From JACVRW01 sp963850205 (GTDB lineage: Bacteria > Actinomycetota > Thermoleophilia > Solirubrobacterales > Thermoleophilaceae), in the NCBI GenBank assembly GCA_963850205.1, contig CAWKKJ010000014.1, forward strand, positions 251,970 to 315,969: a DNA stretch of 64,000 nucleotides. Direction: 5' to 3'. The position numbers were made by a program, and so were the translations under genes. The notes under the pieces are model-generated. The model worked only from the letters and a program-made list of their open reading frames with translations. It ran no database searches and was not told the DNA's origin. The stretch's first letter is position 1, and every line of letters starts with the position of its first letter. Below, piece by piece: positions 34,076 through 41,396 of this stretch.

Positions 34076-35176
34076 ATGGCAGTTGACATTCAACGCGTGG
34101 TGATGGCGGCCCTCGAGGCCGCGGTCAGCGACAACAGCTCGACGCTGAAGAGGAAGAAGAAGGGCCTCTCCACTGCCCAGGCCGTCGCCGTAGGAGCAGC
34201 TCTGTTGACTGTCGGCCGGGTTGCGGCCAAACCCGGCGGCCGCTACGTCAAGAACAAGCTGCGCGAGCGCCTGGCGGACGGCGATCACGACTTCGACGAG
34301 GACGACGAGGAGTACGACGAAGAGGAGTACGCGGAAGCCGAGGACTACGACGAGGCCGAGGTCGAGGAAGACGAGGAGCCCGTCGCCGAGGAGGACGAGG
34401 AGGAGCCCGAGGCCGAGGTCGAGGAGGACGAGGAGCCCGAGGCCGAGGTGGAGGAGGACGAGGAGCCCGAGGCCGAGGTGGAGGAGGACGAGGAGCCCGA
34501 GGCCGAGGTGGAGGAGGACGAGGAGCCCGAGGCCGAGGTCGAGGAGGACGAGGAGCCCGAAGCCGAGGCCGAGGAGGACGAGGAGCCCGAAGCCGAGGCC
34601 GAGGAGGACGAGGAGCCCGAAGCCGAGGCCGAGGAGGACGAGGAGCCCGAGGCCGAGGAAGATGAGGAGCCCGAGGCCGAGGTGGAGGAGGACGAGGAGC
34701 CCGAAGCCGAGGCCGAGGTGGAGGAGGACGAGGAGCCCGAAGCCGAGGCCGAGGTGGAGGAGGACGAGGAGCCCGAGGCCGAGGCCGAGGAAGACCAGGA
34801 GCCTGAAGCCGAGGCCGAGGAAGACCAGGAGCCCGAAGCCGAGGCCGAGGAAGATGAGGAGCCCGAGGCCGAGGCCGAGGAAGACCAGGAGCCTGAAGCC
34901 GAGGCCGACGAGGACGAGGAGCCCGAGGCTGACGCTGACGAGGACGAAGCGCCCGTCGCCGACGCCGACGAGAGCGCGGAGGACCAGGACAGGGCCCCGT
35001 CGACGACGAACCCGCGGCCACCGATATTCGAGCGTGCCGGCGCCCGCGGCTCCAAGGTCCGGCCGGCGGCACAGCCGCCGGTGCAGAAGCGAGCATCGAC
35101 GGGATCGAAGCGGCCGAAGGGCCCGTCGAAGCCGGCCGCTCCCCGCCGTCCACGCGCACCCGCCGGAAGGGACTAG
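34076..35176 (+). CDS. Acidic repeat protein of the gas vesicle cluster
   Basis: About 366 residues. Residues 1-65 are basic with an Ala-rich hydrophobic helix (STAQAVAVGAALLTVGRVAA). Residues 95-300 are about 20 repeats of an 8-12 residue unit (E-E-D-E-E-P-E-A-E-V/A), extremely acidic and surely disordered. The last 60 residues are basic and Pro/Lys/Arg-rich. Acidic tails occur on other gvp-cluster proteins, but a stand-alone protein like this is unfamiliar to me. It could coat or space vesicle shells, in the manner proposed for GvpC, or act as an assembly chaperone. ATG 34076 follows an AGAGGA-type site. Confidence 0.83.
   Translation: MAVDIQRVVMAALEAAVSDNSSTLKRKKKGLSTAQAVAVGAALLTVGRVAAKPGGRYVKNKLRERLADGDHDFDEDDEEYDEEEYAEAEDYDEAEVEEDEEPVAEEDEEEPEAEVEEDEEPEAEVEEDEEPEAEVEEDEEPEAEVEEDEEPEAEVEEDEEPEAEAEEDEEPEAEAEEDEEPEAEAEEDEEPEAEEDEEPEAEVEEDEEPEAEAEVEEDEEPEAEAEVEEDEEPEAEAEEDQEPEAEAEEDQEPEAEAEEDEEPEAEAEEDQEPEAEADEDEEPEADADEDEAPVADADESAEDQDRAPSTTNPRPPIFERAGARGSKVRPAAQPPVQKRASTGSKRPKGPSKPAAPRRPRAPAGRD
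34362..34975 (+). repeat. Coding minisatellite (30-bp unit with 24- and 36-bp variants)
   Basis: Units such as GAGGAGGACGAGGAGCCCGA followed by a variable Glu/Ala/Val decamer end repeat head to tail in frame inside the acidic repeat gene. Some consecutive units are identical at the DNA level, so the array can change length by slippage or recombination, and copy number may be misassembled. Confidence 0.9.
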
Positions 35177-35250
35177 ATCCCCTTCGAGGCCAGACCTGGA
35201 GCAACCCCAAGACCCGAACCGACTACGGAGTACCGGTAGGAGGAACCGAC

Positions 35251-35676
35251 ATGACAGTCTCACCGGCAAGTTCCGGCTATTTGGCCCGACCCGGCGGGGG
35301 CACCCTCGCGGATGTCATCGACATCATCCTCGACAAGGGGCTCGTGATCGATGCCTACGTTCGCGTGTCCTTGGTCGGGATCGAGATCCTCACCATCGAC
35401 GCCCGTATCGTCATCGCGAGTGTGGACACCTATCTCCGCTTCGCGGAGGCGGTGAACCGGCTTGACCTGCAGGCCTCGAGCAACGCCCAGACGCTGCCTG
35501 AGATGGCGGACTCGCTCACCGAAGGCGGGTCCAAGTCCAAGACCAAAGGAGCGCTCGAGGGCGTGAAGGAGACCCTCACCGGCGGTGACGACGACGACGA
35601 CAAGGAAAAGGAAGAGAGCCGCCCGAAGCGCCGCTCCTCGTCGCGCTCCCGTAGCCGGAAGGCCGCCGACAAGTGA
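35251..35676 (+). CDS. gvpA: Gas vesicle structural protein GvpA with a charged C-terminal extension
   Basis: About 141 residues. Residues 18-68 match the GvpA core: LADVIDIILDKGLVIDAYVR, VSLVGIEILTIDARIVIASV and TYLRFAEAV. GvpA assembles into the rib wall of gas vesicles. Unlike the roughly 70-residue canonical protein, it has a 60-residue tail with a poly-Asp run and a Ser/Arg-rich end. GTAGGAGG precedes ATG 35251, the strongest ribosome-binding site in the cluster, as fits the main shell protein. Confidence 0.93.
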   Translation: MTVSPASSGYLARPGGGTLADVIDIILDKGLVIDAYVRVSLVGIEILTIDARIVIASVDTYLRFAEAVNRLDLQASSNAQTLPEMADSLTEGGSKSKTKGALEGVKETLTGGDDDDDKEKEESRPKRRSSSRSRSRKAADK

Positions 35677-36428
35677 CTCAGCGCCGGCACGCGGTCTACG
35701 TGTACGGGATCGTCGCTGCCGGAACCGACCTCGAGCTTCGCTCACAGGGCGTCTACAGCGGGGCGGGTCCGGTCCGGCGGATAGAAGCCGGGGGCATCGC
35801 AGCGTTGGTGAGCGACGTCCCGGCAGAGCCGTTGGCCGCGGCCCGTGATCTGCGGGCGCACTGGAACGTGTTGGAGGAGGTGGCAGCTGAGGCTACGGTG
35901 CTTCCAGTGCGTTTCGGCACCGTGATGCAGAGCGACAGCGCGGTGCGGGAGGAGGTCTTGCTCCCGGACAGTGAACGTCTCACCGCCCTGCTCCAAGAGC
36001 TCGACGGAAAGGTGCAGCTCAGCCTCAAGGGGTTCTACGACGAGGAGCGGCTGCTTGGTGACATCGTCCGCCGGACTCCGCAGGTGGCTCGCCTGCGCGA
36101 GCGTGTACAGCGTGTCCCGGAGGCGGCGAGCTACTACGACCGCATTCGGCTTGGGGAGCTGGTGTCGGCGGAGGTCGACCGCCGGCGCACGGAGGATGCC
36201 GAACTGGTGCTGGACCATCTGGAGCCGCTCGCCGTCGCGGCAACCGTTCAGCCGCCGGCAACGCAGGACGGCGCGATGGATGCCGCCTTCCTGGTCGAGC
36301 GGCGTCGAATCGATGAGTTCAGCGGGGCCGTGCAGCAGCTGGCGAGCGACATGGGTGACCGTCTGTCGCTGCGCTATGTCGGGCCGCTTCCGCCCTACAG
36401 CTTCGCGGGCGAGGAGCAGATAACGTGA
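35673..36428 (+). CDS. gvpF: Gas vesicle protein GvpF/GvpL family
   Basis: About 251 residues. VYVYGIVAAG at the start, the central HWNVLEEVAAEATVLPVRFGTV motif, and a C-terminus LSLRYVGPLPPYSF match GvpF/L. These proteins bind GvpA and are thought to prevent its aggregation or nucleate assembly. GTG overlaps the gvpA stop as GTGA. Confidence 0.93.
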   Translation: MTQRRHAVYVYGIVAAGTDLELRSQGVYSGAGPVRRIEAGGIAALVSDVPAEPLAAARDLRAHWNVLEEVAAEATVLPVRFGTVMQSDSAVREEVLLPDSERLTALLQELDGKVQLSLKGFYDEERLLGDIVRRTPQVARLRERVQRVPEAASYYDRIRLGELVSAEVDRRRTEDAELVLDHLEPLAVAATVQPPATQDGAMDAAFLVERRRIDEFSGAVQQLASDMGDRLSLRYVGPLPPYSFAGEEQIT

Positions 36429-36435
36429 GCGGAGC

Positions 36436-36690
36436 ATGGGGCTGATCACAGGACTGCTGACCCTGCCCCTTGCCCCGGTGCGAGGCACGGTCTGGCTGGC
36501 CGAAAAGATCCAGGAGCAGGCAGAGAGCGAGCTCTACGACGAAGGCGCGATCCACGGGCAGCTGATGCAGCTCGAGGCGATGCATGTGGCGGGTGAGCTG
36601 ACCGACGAGGAGCTGCGCGCCGCCGAAGACGACCTTGTGGAACGGCTCATGGCGATCCGTGCCCGAGCTGAGGAGGGGCCCTATGGCTGA
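36436..36690 (+). CDS. gvpG: Gas vesicle protein GvpG
   Basis: 84 residues. GLITGLLTLPLAPVRGTVWL and AEKIQEQAESELYDEGAIHG, then LxxLExxxxxGExxxEE-type sequence (QLEAMHVAGELTDEELRAAE), match GvpG, a small accessory assembly protein. Its end overlaps gvpO by 8 nt. Confidence 0.93.
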   Translation: MGLITGLLTLPLAPVRGTVWLAEKIQEQAESELYDEGAIHGQLMQLEAMHVAGELTDEELRAAEDDLVERLMAIRARAEEGPYG

Positions 36691-37048
36691 GTCGACGCGA
36701 ACCAAGAATCGGCGCGCCAAAGACGACGATTCAAACAGCGACGGGGAGAACCGTGAGAGCGGGAGCTCGACCGAGGAAAGCGGTGAGACCTCACCCCTGT
36801 CCGCGAAGGAGCTGACCGAGGCCGGTCGTGAAACGATCGCCGAGCTCACCGGACTGAAGCCCGAATCGGTCACCGGGCTCGAGTGGGATGGAGAATCGTG
36901 GCTGGTGACGGTCGACATGCTCGAGCTCAGCCGCATTCCTGAGACCACCGACGTGATCGCGACCTATGTCGTCCAGCTTGATCCGAGTGGCGGCCTGCTC
37001 GGATACCGCCGCTCGCGTCGCTTCGTACGCGGCCACGTCGAGGACTGA
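36683..37048 (+). CDS. gvpO: Gas vesicle protein GvpO
   Basis: About 121 residues. A disordered charged N-terminus is followed by the GvpO domain: LTGLKPESVTGLEWDGESWL, VTVDMLELSRIPETTDVIATYVV (split) and GYRRSRRFVRGHVED. ATG 36683 has AGGAGGGG 8 bp upstream, inside gvpG. GvpO is required for vesicle formation in haloarchaea and affects gvp expression there; its bacterial role is less clear. Confidence 0.92.
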   Translation: MAESTRTKNRRAKDDDSNSDGENRESGSSTEESGETSPLSAKELTEAGRETIAELTGLKPESVTGLEWDGESWLVTVDMLELSRIPETTDVIATYVVQLDPSGGLLGYRRSRRFVRGHVED

Positions 37049-37053
37049 GCAGC

Positions 37054-37467
37054 GTGGCCGATGAGTCGTACATGCCCCGCCGCGCCAGCAGCAACCTCCC
37101 GGGGCGCCCGGAATCGGCCAACCTCGCCGACATCCTCGAGCGAGTACTGGACAAGGGCATCGTCATCGCGGGCGACATCCAGATCAATCTTCTGGACATC
37201 GAGCTTCTCACCATCAAGCTGCGCCTCCTGATCGCGTCCGTGGAGCGGGCGCAGGAGATGGGGATCAACTGGTGGGAGTCGGATCCCGCGCTCCAGTCCA
37301 ACCGCGAGCGCCCGGAGCTCGAATCGGGTGCCGACCTCGAGCGGCTGGAGGAAGAGAATCGCGAGCTGCGCGAGCGCCTCGATCGGCTGGAAAACCGGCT
37401 CGAGGCGGGCGACGACCAGGAGAAGCGGCCGCGACGGACTGCCTCGAAAGAGCAACGCCGTGGATGA
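37054..37467 (+). CDS. gvpJ: GvpA-family minor shell protein (GvpJ)
   Basis: About 137 residues, GTG 37054. The core ADILERVLDKGIVIAGDIQI, NLLDIELLTIKLRLLIASVE and AQEMGINWW is GvpA-like with the GvpJ features (GDI, terminal W-W). A C-terminal coiled coil (LERLEEENRELRERLDRLEN) extends it. It is probably a minor shell component. It overlaps gvpL by 8 nt. Confidence 0.92.
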   Translation: MADESYMPRRASSNLPGRPESANLADILERVLDKGIVIAGDIQINLLDIELLTIKLRLLIASVERAQEMGINWWESDPALQSNRERPELESGADLERLEEENRELRERLDRLENRLEAGDDQEKRPRRTASKEQRRG

Positions 37468-38491
37468 TGAGCTGGCTCGCTGGGCGGCGGCCCGGGCGCC
37501 CGACCTGCTTCGGCGGGCCGAAGAGGAGGCGCTTGCACACCTCGCCCGGACGCTCATCGAGGCAGCACTTGCCGAGGCCGGACCCTCGGTGCGATCCGGA
37601 CCCCGGAAAGAGGTCCGGTCGGAGCCGGCACCCACCCCGCCGCCGGTTGAGCAGTCCCCTCAGTCGGACAGGGGTGAAGGTCTCTGGGCGTACTGCGTGG
37701 CCGCCGCCGACGCCGGGTTCCCCATCGGCAGTCCCGGTGTCGAGCCGGATCACCGGCTCGAGCGCGTCGAGCACGGTGGCTTGGCGGCCCTCGTGAGCAA
37801 GGTGCCGCTGGCGGATTACGGCGAGGACGCGCTCCGCGAGAACCTGAACAACCTCGATTGGCTCGAGCGCGTAGCTCGGGCCCACGCGGCGGTACTCGAA
37901 ACGGCGCTGGCGGAGAGCACCATCGTGCCCCTGCGGCTATGCACCATCTACGAAGGGTACGAGGGCGTCACCGGGATGCTCACGACCGAGCGTGAGAGCT
38001 TCGAGGAAGCCCTGGATCGCCTTGACGGGTGCCAGGAGTGGGGAGTGAAGGTGCTCGTCGATCGTCCTGCCCTCGAGGCCGGCGTACGTGTCGTGAGCGC
38101 CGAGGTCAGTGCCCTCGAGAAGGAAGTCGAGGCAAGCAGCGGCGGTGGGGCGTACATGATGGGCCGGCGCGTGGAACGTGAAGTCGGGGCGCTGGCGGAA
38201 CGAAAGCTCGCGGAGGTGGCCAACGACATTCACGGCCGATTGGCCGACTGGGCAGAGGATGGAGTCCTCAGTGCTCCCCAAAACCGCGATCTCTCGGGGC
38301 ACGAGGGCGAGATGGTCATGAACGCGGCATATCTTCTGGAGGCCGAGAAGGTGGCGCGCTTCCGGGAGCTGATCGAGGAACTCGAGGAGCGTTACGGCAA
38401 GCTGGGTATCTGGCTTGAGTTGACCGGGCCCTGGCCGGCGTACAACTTCGTATCGCCGAGTGCCTCGGCGCACAGAGTCACCCCGGAATGA
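37460..38491 (+). CDS. gvpL: Gas vesicle protein GvpL/GvpF family with an N-terminal extension
   Basis: About 343 residues, GTG 37460. The first 75 residues are an Ala/Glu-rich helix plus a Pro/Ser linker not seen in the other two GvpF/L copies. The family domain follows: WAYCVAAADAGF, HAAVLETALAESTIVPLRLC, MMGRRVEREVGALAERKLAE and the hallmark ELTGPWPAYNFV. It overlaps gvpJ by 8 nt and gvpS by ATGA. Confidence 0.92.
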   Translation: MDDELARWAAARAPDLLRRAEEEALAHLARTLIEAALAEAGPSVRSGPRKEVRSEPAPTPPPVEQSPQSDRGEGLWAYCVAAADAGFPIGSPGVEPDHRLERVEHGGLAALVSKVPLADYGEDALRENLNNLDWLERVARAHAAVLETALAESTIVPLRLCTIYEGYEGVTGMLTTERESFEEALDRLDGCQEWGVKVLVDRPALEAGVRVVSAEVSALEKEVEASSGGGAYMMGRRVEREVGALAERKLAEVANDIHGRLADWAEDGVLSAPQNRDLSGHEGEMVMNAAYLLEAEKVARFRELIEELEERYGKLGIWLELTGPWPAYNFVSPSASAHRVTPE

Positions 38492-38688
38492 CCGGCCCAA
38501 TCGCCCAGAAGGACGTCGCCCTCGTGGACCTCGTGGACCGGCTCCTGGGCGGCGGCGTCGTCATTGCGGGTGACATCACACTGTCCGTCGCCGACGTAGA
38601 CCTGGTGTACGTGGGCTTACGCGCGCTCGTCACCTCGGTGGCGACCGCCGAAGAAATGGGCACGCCACGGTGGTCGAATGAGCAGTGA
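38488..38688 (+). CDS. gvpS: GvpA-family minor shell protein (GvpS-type)
   Basis: 66 residues: VALVDLVDRLLGGGVVIAGD, ITLSVADVDLVYVGLRALVT, then SVATAEEM. A minimal GvpA/J core with no tail. By position after gvpL and before gvpK it corresponds to gvpS of Streptomyces clusters. The symbol rests on order and size. Confidence 0.88.
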   Translation: MTGPIAQKDVALVDLVDRLLGGGVVIAGDITLSVADVDLVYVGLRALVTSVATAEEMGTPRWSNEQ

Positions 38689-39286
38689 TTCAGCTGTACG
38701 CCATCACTGACGACCCGGCGCCGGCGGACCCTCCATTGTTCGCCGTGCCCTGCGCCGGCCTCGTGGCTCTGTGTGCCCCCGCAAGTGATCAGGAAGTCAC
38801 GCCGGCGGCGCTATGGCGTTACGAGGAAGTAGTCGAGGATCTAATGGAGAGCCGAGACGTACTACCTGTCCGCTTCGGAACGCTCGTCGCGGACGAGAAC
38901 GCGGTGGTCGGCGCAGTGACAGAACGGCGCTCGGAGCTGGTGGCCAGCCTCGACCGCGTCCGCGGGGCGGTGGAGCTCGCCGTCCGTGCTCGGGAGCGGG
39001 AGGCGCCCAGCCGACCAGAGGTGGCGCCCAGCGGCAGCGCCTATCTGCGAGCCAAGGCGGCGCGCAGCGACGTCGCGCGAAGCCTGCACGAGCGGCTGGC
39101 TGACCATGCTCGGGCGAGCGTTGTCCTTTCCGGTTCCGAATTGCTCCGTGCTGCCTATCTGGTCAGCCGCGACGACGTCGACAGCTTCGTCGCGCTGTGG
39201 CCGAACTGCAGTCGGATCACGGGGAGCTGGACGTCGTGTGTACTGGCCCGTGGCCGGCCTACTCGTTCGCGGAGGGCACATCATGA
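38685..39286 (+). CDS. Third GvpF/GvpL-family protein, apparent C-terminal frameshift
   Basis: GTG 38685 overlaps the gvpS stop. The frame gives IQLYAITDDPAPADPPLF, a YEEVVEDLMESRDVLPVRFGTLV motif and a helical middle, up to VDSFVAL near 39196. It then continues as unrelated sequence to 39305. The neighbouring frame instead supplies the missing family C-terminus, VAELQSDHGELDVVCTGPWP then AYSFAEGTS, ending with TGA at 39284-39286, exactly overlapping the gvpK ATG. One missing G at about 39197 explains this, so the true gene probably ends at 39286. Confidence 0.87.
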
Positions 39287-39639
39287 AAGACAAGACGCTG
39301 GCTGACAAGGTGCTGGCCGCTCCTCTGGAGCTCGACCCCTTCGCGTCCGAGCTGCCCCGGCTGCATGATGCGCTGAGTCGGCGGATCAACGCCGATCCCG
39401 AGTCGGTTGAGAGGGGGCTCGCGCAGCTGGTTCTGACCATCGTGGAGCTGCTACGCGAGGTGATGGAGCGTCAGGCGCTGCGTCGCATCGACGGTGGGAC
39501 ACTGAGCGCCGAGCAGGTTGAGCGCCTGGGCGAAACGTTCATGGAGCTCGACCGCCGGATGGAGGAGCTCAGGGAGGAGTTCGGGTTGACGAAGGAGGAC
39601 CTGAACCTCGACCTCGGCCCGTTGGGTCGCCTCCTCTAA
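39283..39639 (+). CDS. gvpK: Gas vesicle protein GvpK
   Basis: 118 residues. RINADPESVERGLAQLVLTI then VELLREVMERQALRRIDGGT and LTKEDLNLDLGPLGRLL are the GvpK signature (VExGLxxLVLTLVELLRxLxExQAxRR, DLxLDLGPLG). It is essential for vesicle formation in several species. It ends the cluster; its stop overlaps a convergent small gene by 4 bp. Confidence 0.95.
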   Translation: MKDKTLADKVLAAPLELDPFASELPRLHDALSRRINADPESVERGLAQLVLTIVELLREVMERQALRRIDGGTLSAEQVERLGETFMELDRRMEELREEFGLTKEDLNLDLGPLGRLL

Positions 39640-39842
39640 CCGCCGCGGAGCCTCTTCCGAAGGGGGGCACTGAGGCGCCGGTAGACGAAACGCCAGAGCC
39701 CGACCCGGAGGATGAACCGCCAGAACGCCCGCGAGTAGAGGATGCGGCGGAGCGCGTAACGCCGGAACCGGCGCGAGAAGAAGAGACGGCGGAGCAGGCC
39801 GCGGCTGAGCCCGCGCCCCGAAAACGCGTCTGCGGCCATCAT
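39636..39842 (-). CDS. Arg/aromatic-rich very basic small protein convergent with gvpK
   Basis: About 68 residues from ATG 39842 (39839 is in frame and better spaced from GGGAG). It repeats Arg with Phe, Tyr, Trp and Leu (RGLLRRLFFSRRFRRYALRR, ILYSRAFWRFILRVGLWRF), with almost no acidic residues. It could be a nucleic-acid- or membrane-binding peptide, or a partner for the acidic repeat proteins of the gas vesicle cluster. I do not recognise the family. The low-complexity basic composition leaves some doubt. Confidence 0.55.
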   Translation of the reverse strand: MMAADAFSGRGLSRGLLRRLFFSRRFRRYALRRILYSRAFWRFILRVGLWRFVYRRLSAPLRKRLRGG

Positions 39843-39911
39843 GTACTCCCGTCGTCGGTCAACGTACCTTCGCACCGTACCCGAGAACGGGTCGGGCTAA
39901 TGCAGCGGCCG

Positions 39912-40151
39912 CTAGCCCTGCGGCTGTTCCAACCCCCAACGACCGACCAGGCTCTGCACCCGGCGCATCATCGGGATGCTCGGGTACTCGTCCGCCTCGA
40001 TTCGCTCCATCAGATGCATCGTGTACTCGGCCAGCACGCGTGGCGTGGCGATCTGCTCCAGCATGTCCATGTGCGTCGTGCTCGGGTAGTTGGCGGAGCG
40101 AATGTGCTCCATCAGCAACTCCCCGTAGCGCTCCTGCAGTGGATTCTCCAT
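39912..40151 (-). CDS. Small helical hypothetical protein
   Basis: 79 residues, rich in Met, Glu and Arg: ERYGELLMEHIRSANYPSTT, HMDMLEQIATPRVLAEYTMH, LMERIEADEYPSIPMMRRVQ. Two similar Met/Glu-rich helices each precede a YPS motif (NYPST, EYPSI), suggesting an internal duplication. A strong GGGAGGTAAATC precedes the ATG. Function unknown. Confidence 0.75.
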   Translation of the reverse strand: MENPLQERYGELLMEHIRSANYPSTTHMDMLEQIATPRVLAEYTMHLMERIEADEYPSIPMMRRVQSLVGRWGLEQPQG

Positions 40152-40238
40152 GATTTACCTCCCGGGTTGGTAGTCGTACTACCCGTTCGCCGCCCGCGTA
40201 CACGCTTCGCGGGAGTGGGCGCCTAGACTCGCGCGACG

Positions 40239-41396
40239 TTGATCGCGGACCTTCACTGCCACTACCCGTTGCACGTGGTGATGCATGAGCCGCGTCACCG
40301 GATCCAGCATCTCCTGAGGGCGCGCGGGCGTCTGCGTCCCGATCAGGTTCGGGTTGTCGTGCTACGTGCGGCGAGCGCGCTGTTCAACGACGAGCACCTG
40401 TGGGCGACCGAACGTGTCAGCCTCGAGCACCTCCAACGGGGCAACGCCCGGCTTGTGTTCTCGGTCCTGCACCTGCCCTTCCAGGAGTGGGACCTCCGGC
40501 GGCGGTACGGCGCGCCTCCGGAAGACGACTACATGTCGGCGGTGAGGCTGCAGATCGAGGAGGTGGAGAGCGATCTGGACCAGTGGGACCACTCGGTGGC
40601 CACCGTGGTCCGGGACGCGGATGCGCTGGAGCGCGCCCTGGATTCCGGGGCCGTCGTTTTCGTTCACTGCCTCGAGGGCGGGTTCTCCATCGGGTCCTCC
40701 ACCGCGCAGATCGAGCGCAACATCGCCGAGCTGAAGCGGCACGGCGTGGCCTACATCACGCTGGCGCACCTCTTCTACCGCCAGGTTGCGACGAACGCGC
40801 CCGCGATCCCGTTCCTCCCCGATGCGGTCTACCGACGGGTGTTTCCGCAGCCCAAGGGCGCGGGCCTCACCGAGCGCGGCCGTATCGCCGTTGAGGCGAT
40901 GGTGCGAAACCGAATCCTCGTGGACCTCGCCCACATGAGCACCGACGCGGTTGAGGAGACACTCGAGATCCTCGATGCCGTTGCGCCCGACATGCCCGTG
41001 ATCAACTCGCACGCCGGGTTTCGCTTCGGCAGGCAGGAGTACATGCTTGACGCCCCGACGATCGAGCGGATCGCGCAACGGCGGGGGGTCGTCGGGCTGA
41101 TCATGGCCCAGCACCAGCTCAACGACGGGATCCGGCGACGGGAGGAGACGTTCGAGACCTCGTTCGGCGTGATCTGCCGGCACATCGACAAGTTCCGCGA
41201 GATCACAGGAAGTCACGACTACGTCGCGCTCGGGACTGACTTCGACGGCTTCATCAAGCCGACGATGGGCGGGCTGGAGTCACCCGCCGACCTGCGGCGG
41301 CTGGAGGCGAGGCTCGCCGAACGCTACGGGGATGATGCCGAGCTCATCACGTCGGGCAACGCGCTCCGCGTCCTGCGTGAGCTCTGGGGCCGGTGA
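40239..41396 (+). CDS. Membrane dipeptidase (M19, renal dipeptidase-like)
   Basis: About 385 residues, TTG start at 40239. ADLHCHYPL (metal His-x-His), FVHCLEGGFSIG with the bridging Glu, VDLAHMS, VINSHAGFR and the ALGTDFDGFIKPT segment match the M19 zinc dipeptidase family. It cleaves dipeptides, including D-amino-acid or beta-lactam-like ones. It overlaps the next gene by GTGA, so the two are cotranscribed. Confidence 0.92.
   Translation: MIADLHCHYPLHVVMHEPRHRIQHLLRARGRLRPDQVRVVVLRAASALFNDEHLWATERVSLEHLQRGNARLVFSVLHLPFQEWDLRRRYGAPPEDDYMSAVRLQIEEVESDLDQWDHSVATVVRDADALERALDSGAVVFVHCLEGGFSIGSSTAQIERNIAELKRHGVAYITLAHLFYRQVATNAPAIPFLPDAVYRRVFPQPKGAGLTERGRIAVEAMVRNRILVDLAHMSTDAVEETLEILDAVAPDMPVINSHAGFRFGRQEYMLDAPTIERIAQRRGVVGLIMAQHQLNDGIRRREETFETSFGVICRHIDKFREITGSHDYVALGTDFDGFIKPTMGGLESPADLRRLEARLAERYGDDAELITSGNALRVLRELWGR

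Noticed and set aside
34362..34975. CRISPR-like array
   Set aside because: The repeats are contiguous, coding and without spacers; no cas genes are present.
34345..35055. Reverse-strand Ser/Ala/Gly repeat frame
   Set aside because: Exact antisense image of the acidic repeat gene, with no start signals of its own.
34221..35465. Forward Arg/Pro/Ser repeat frame
   Set aside because: Shifted reading of the same minisatellite; extends into gvpA out of frame.
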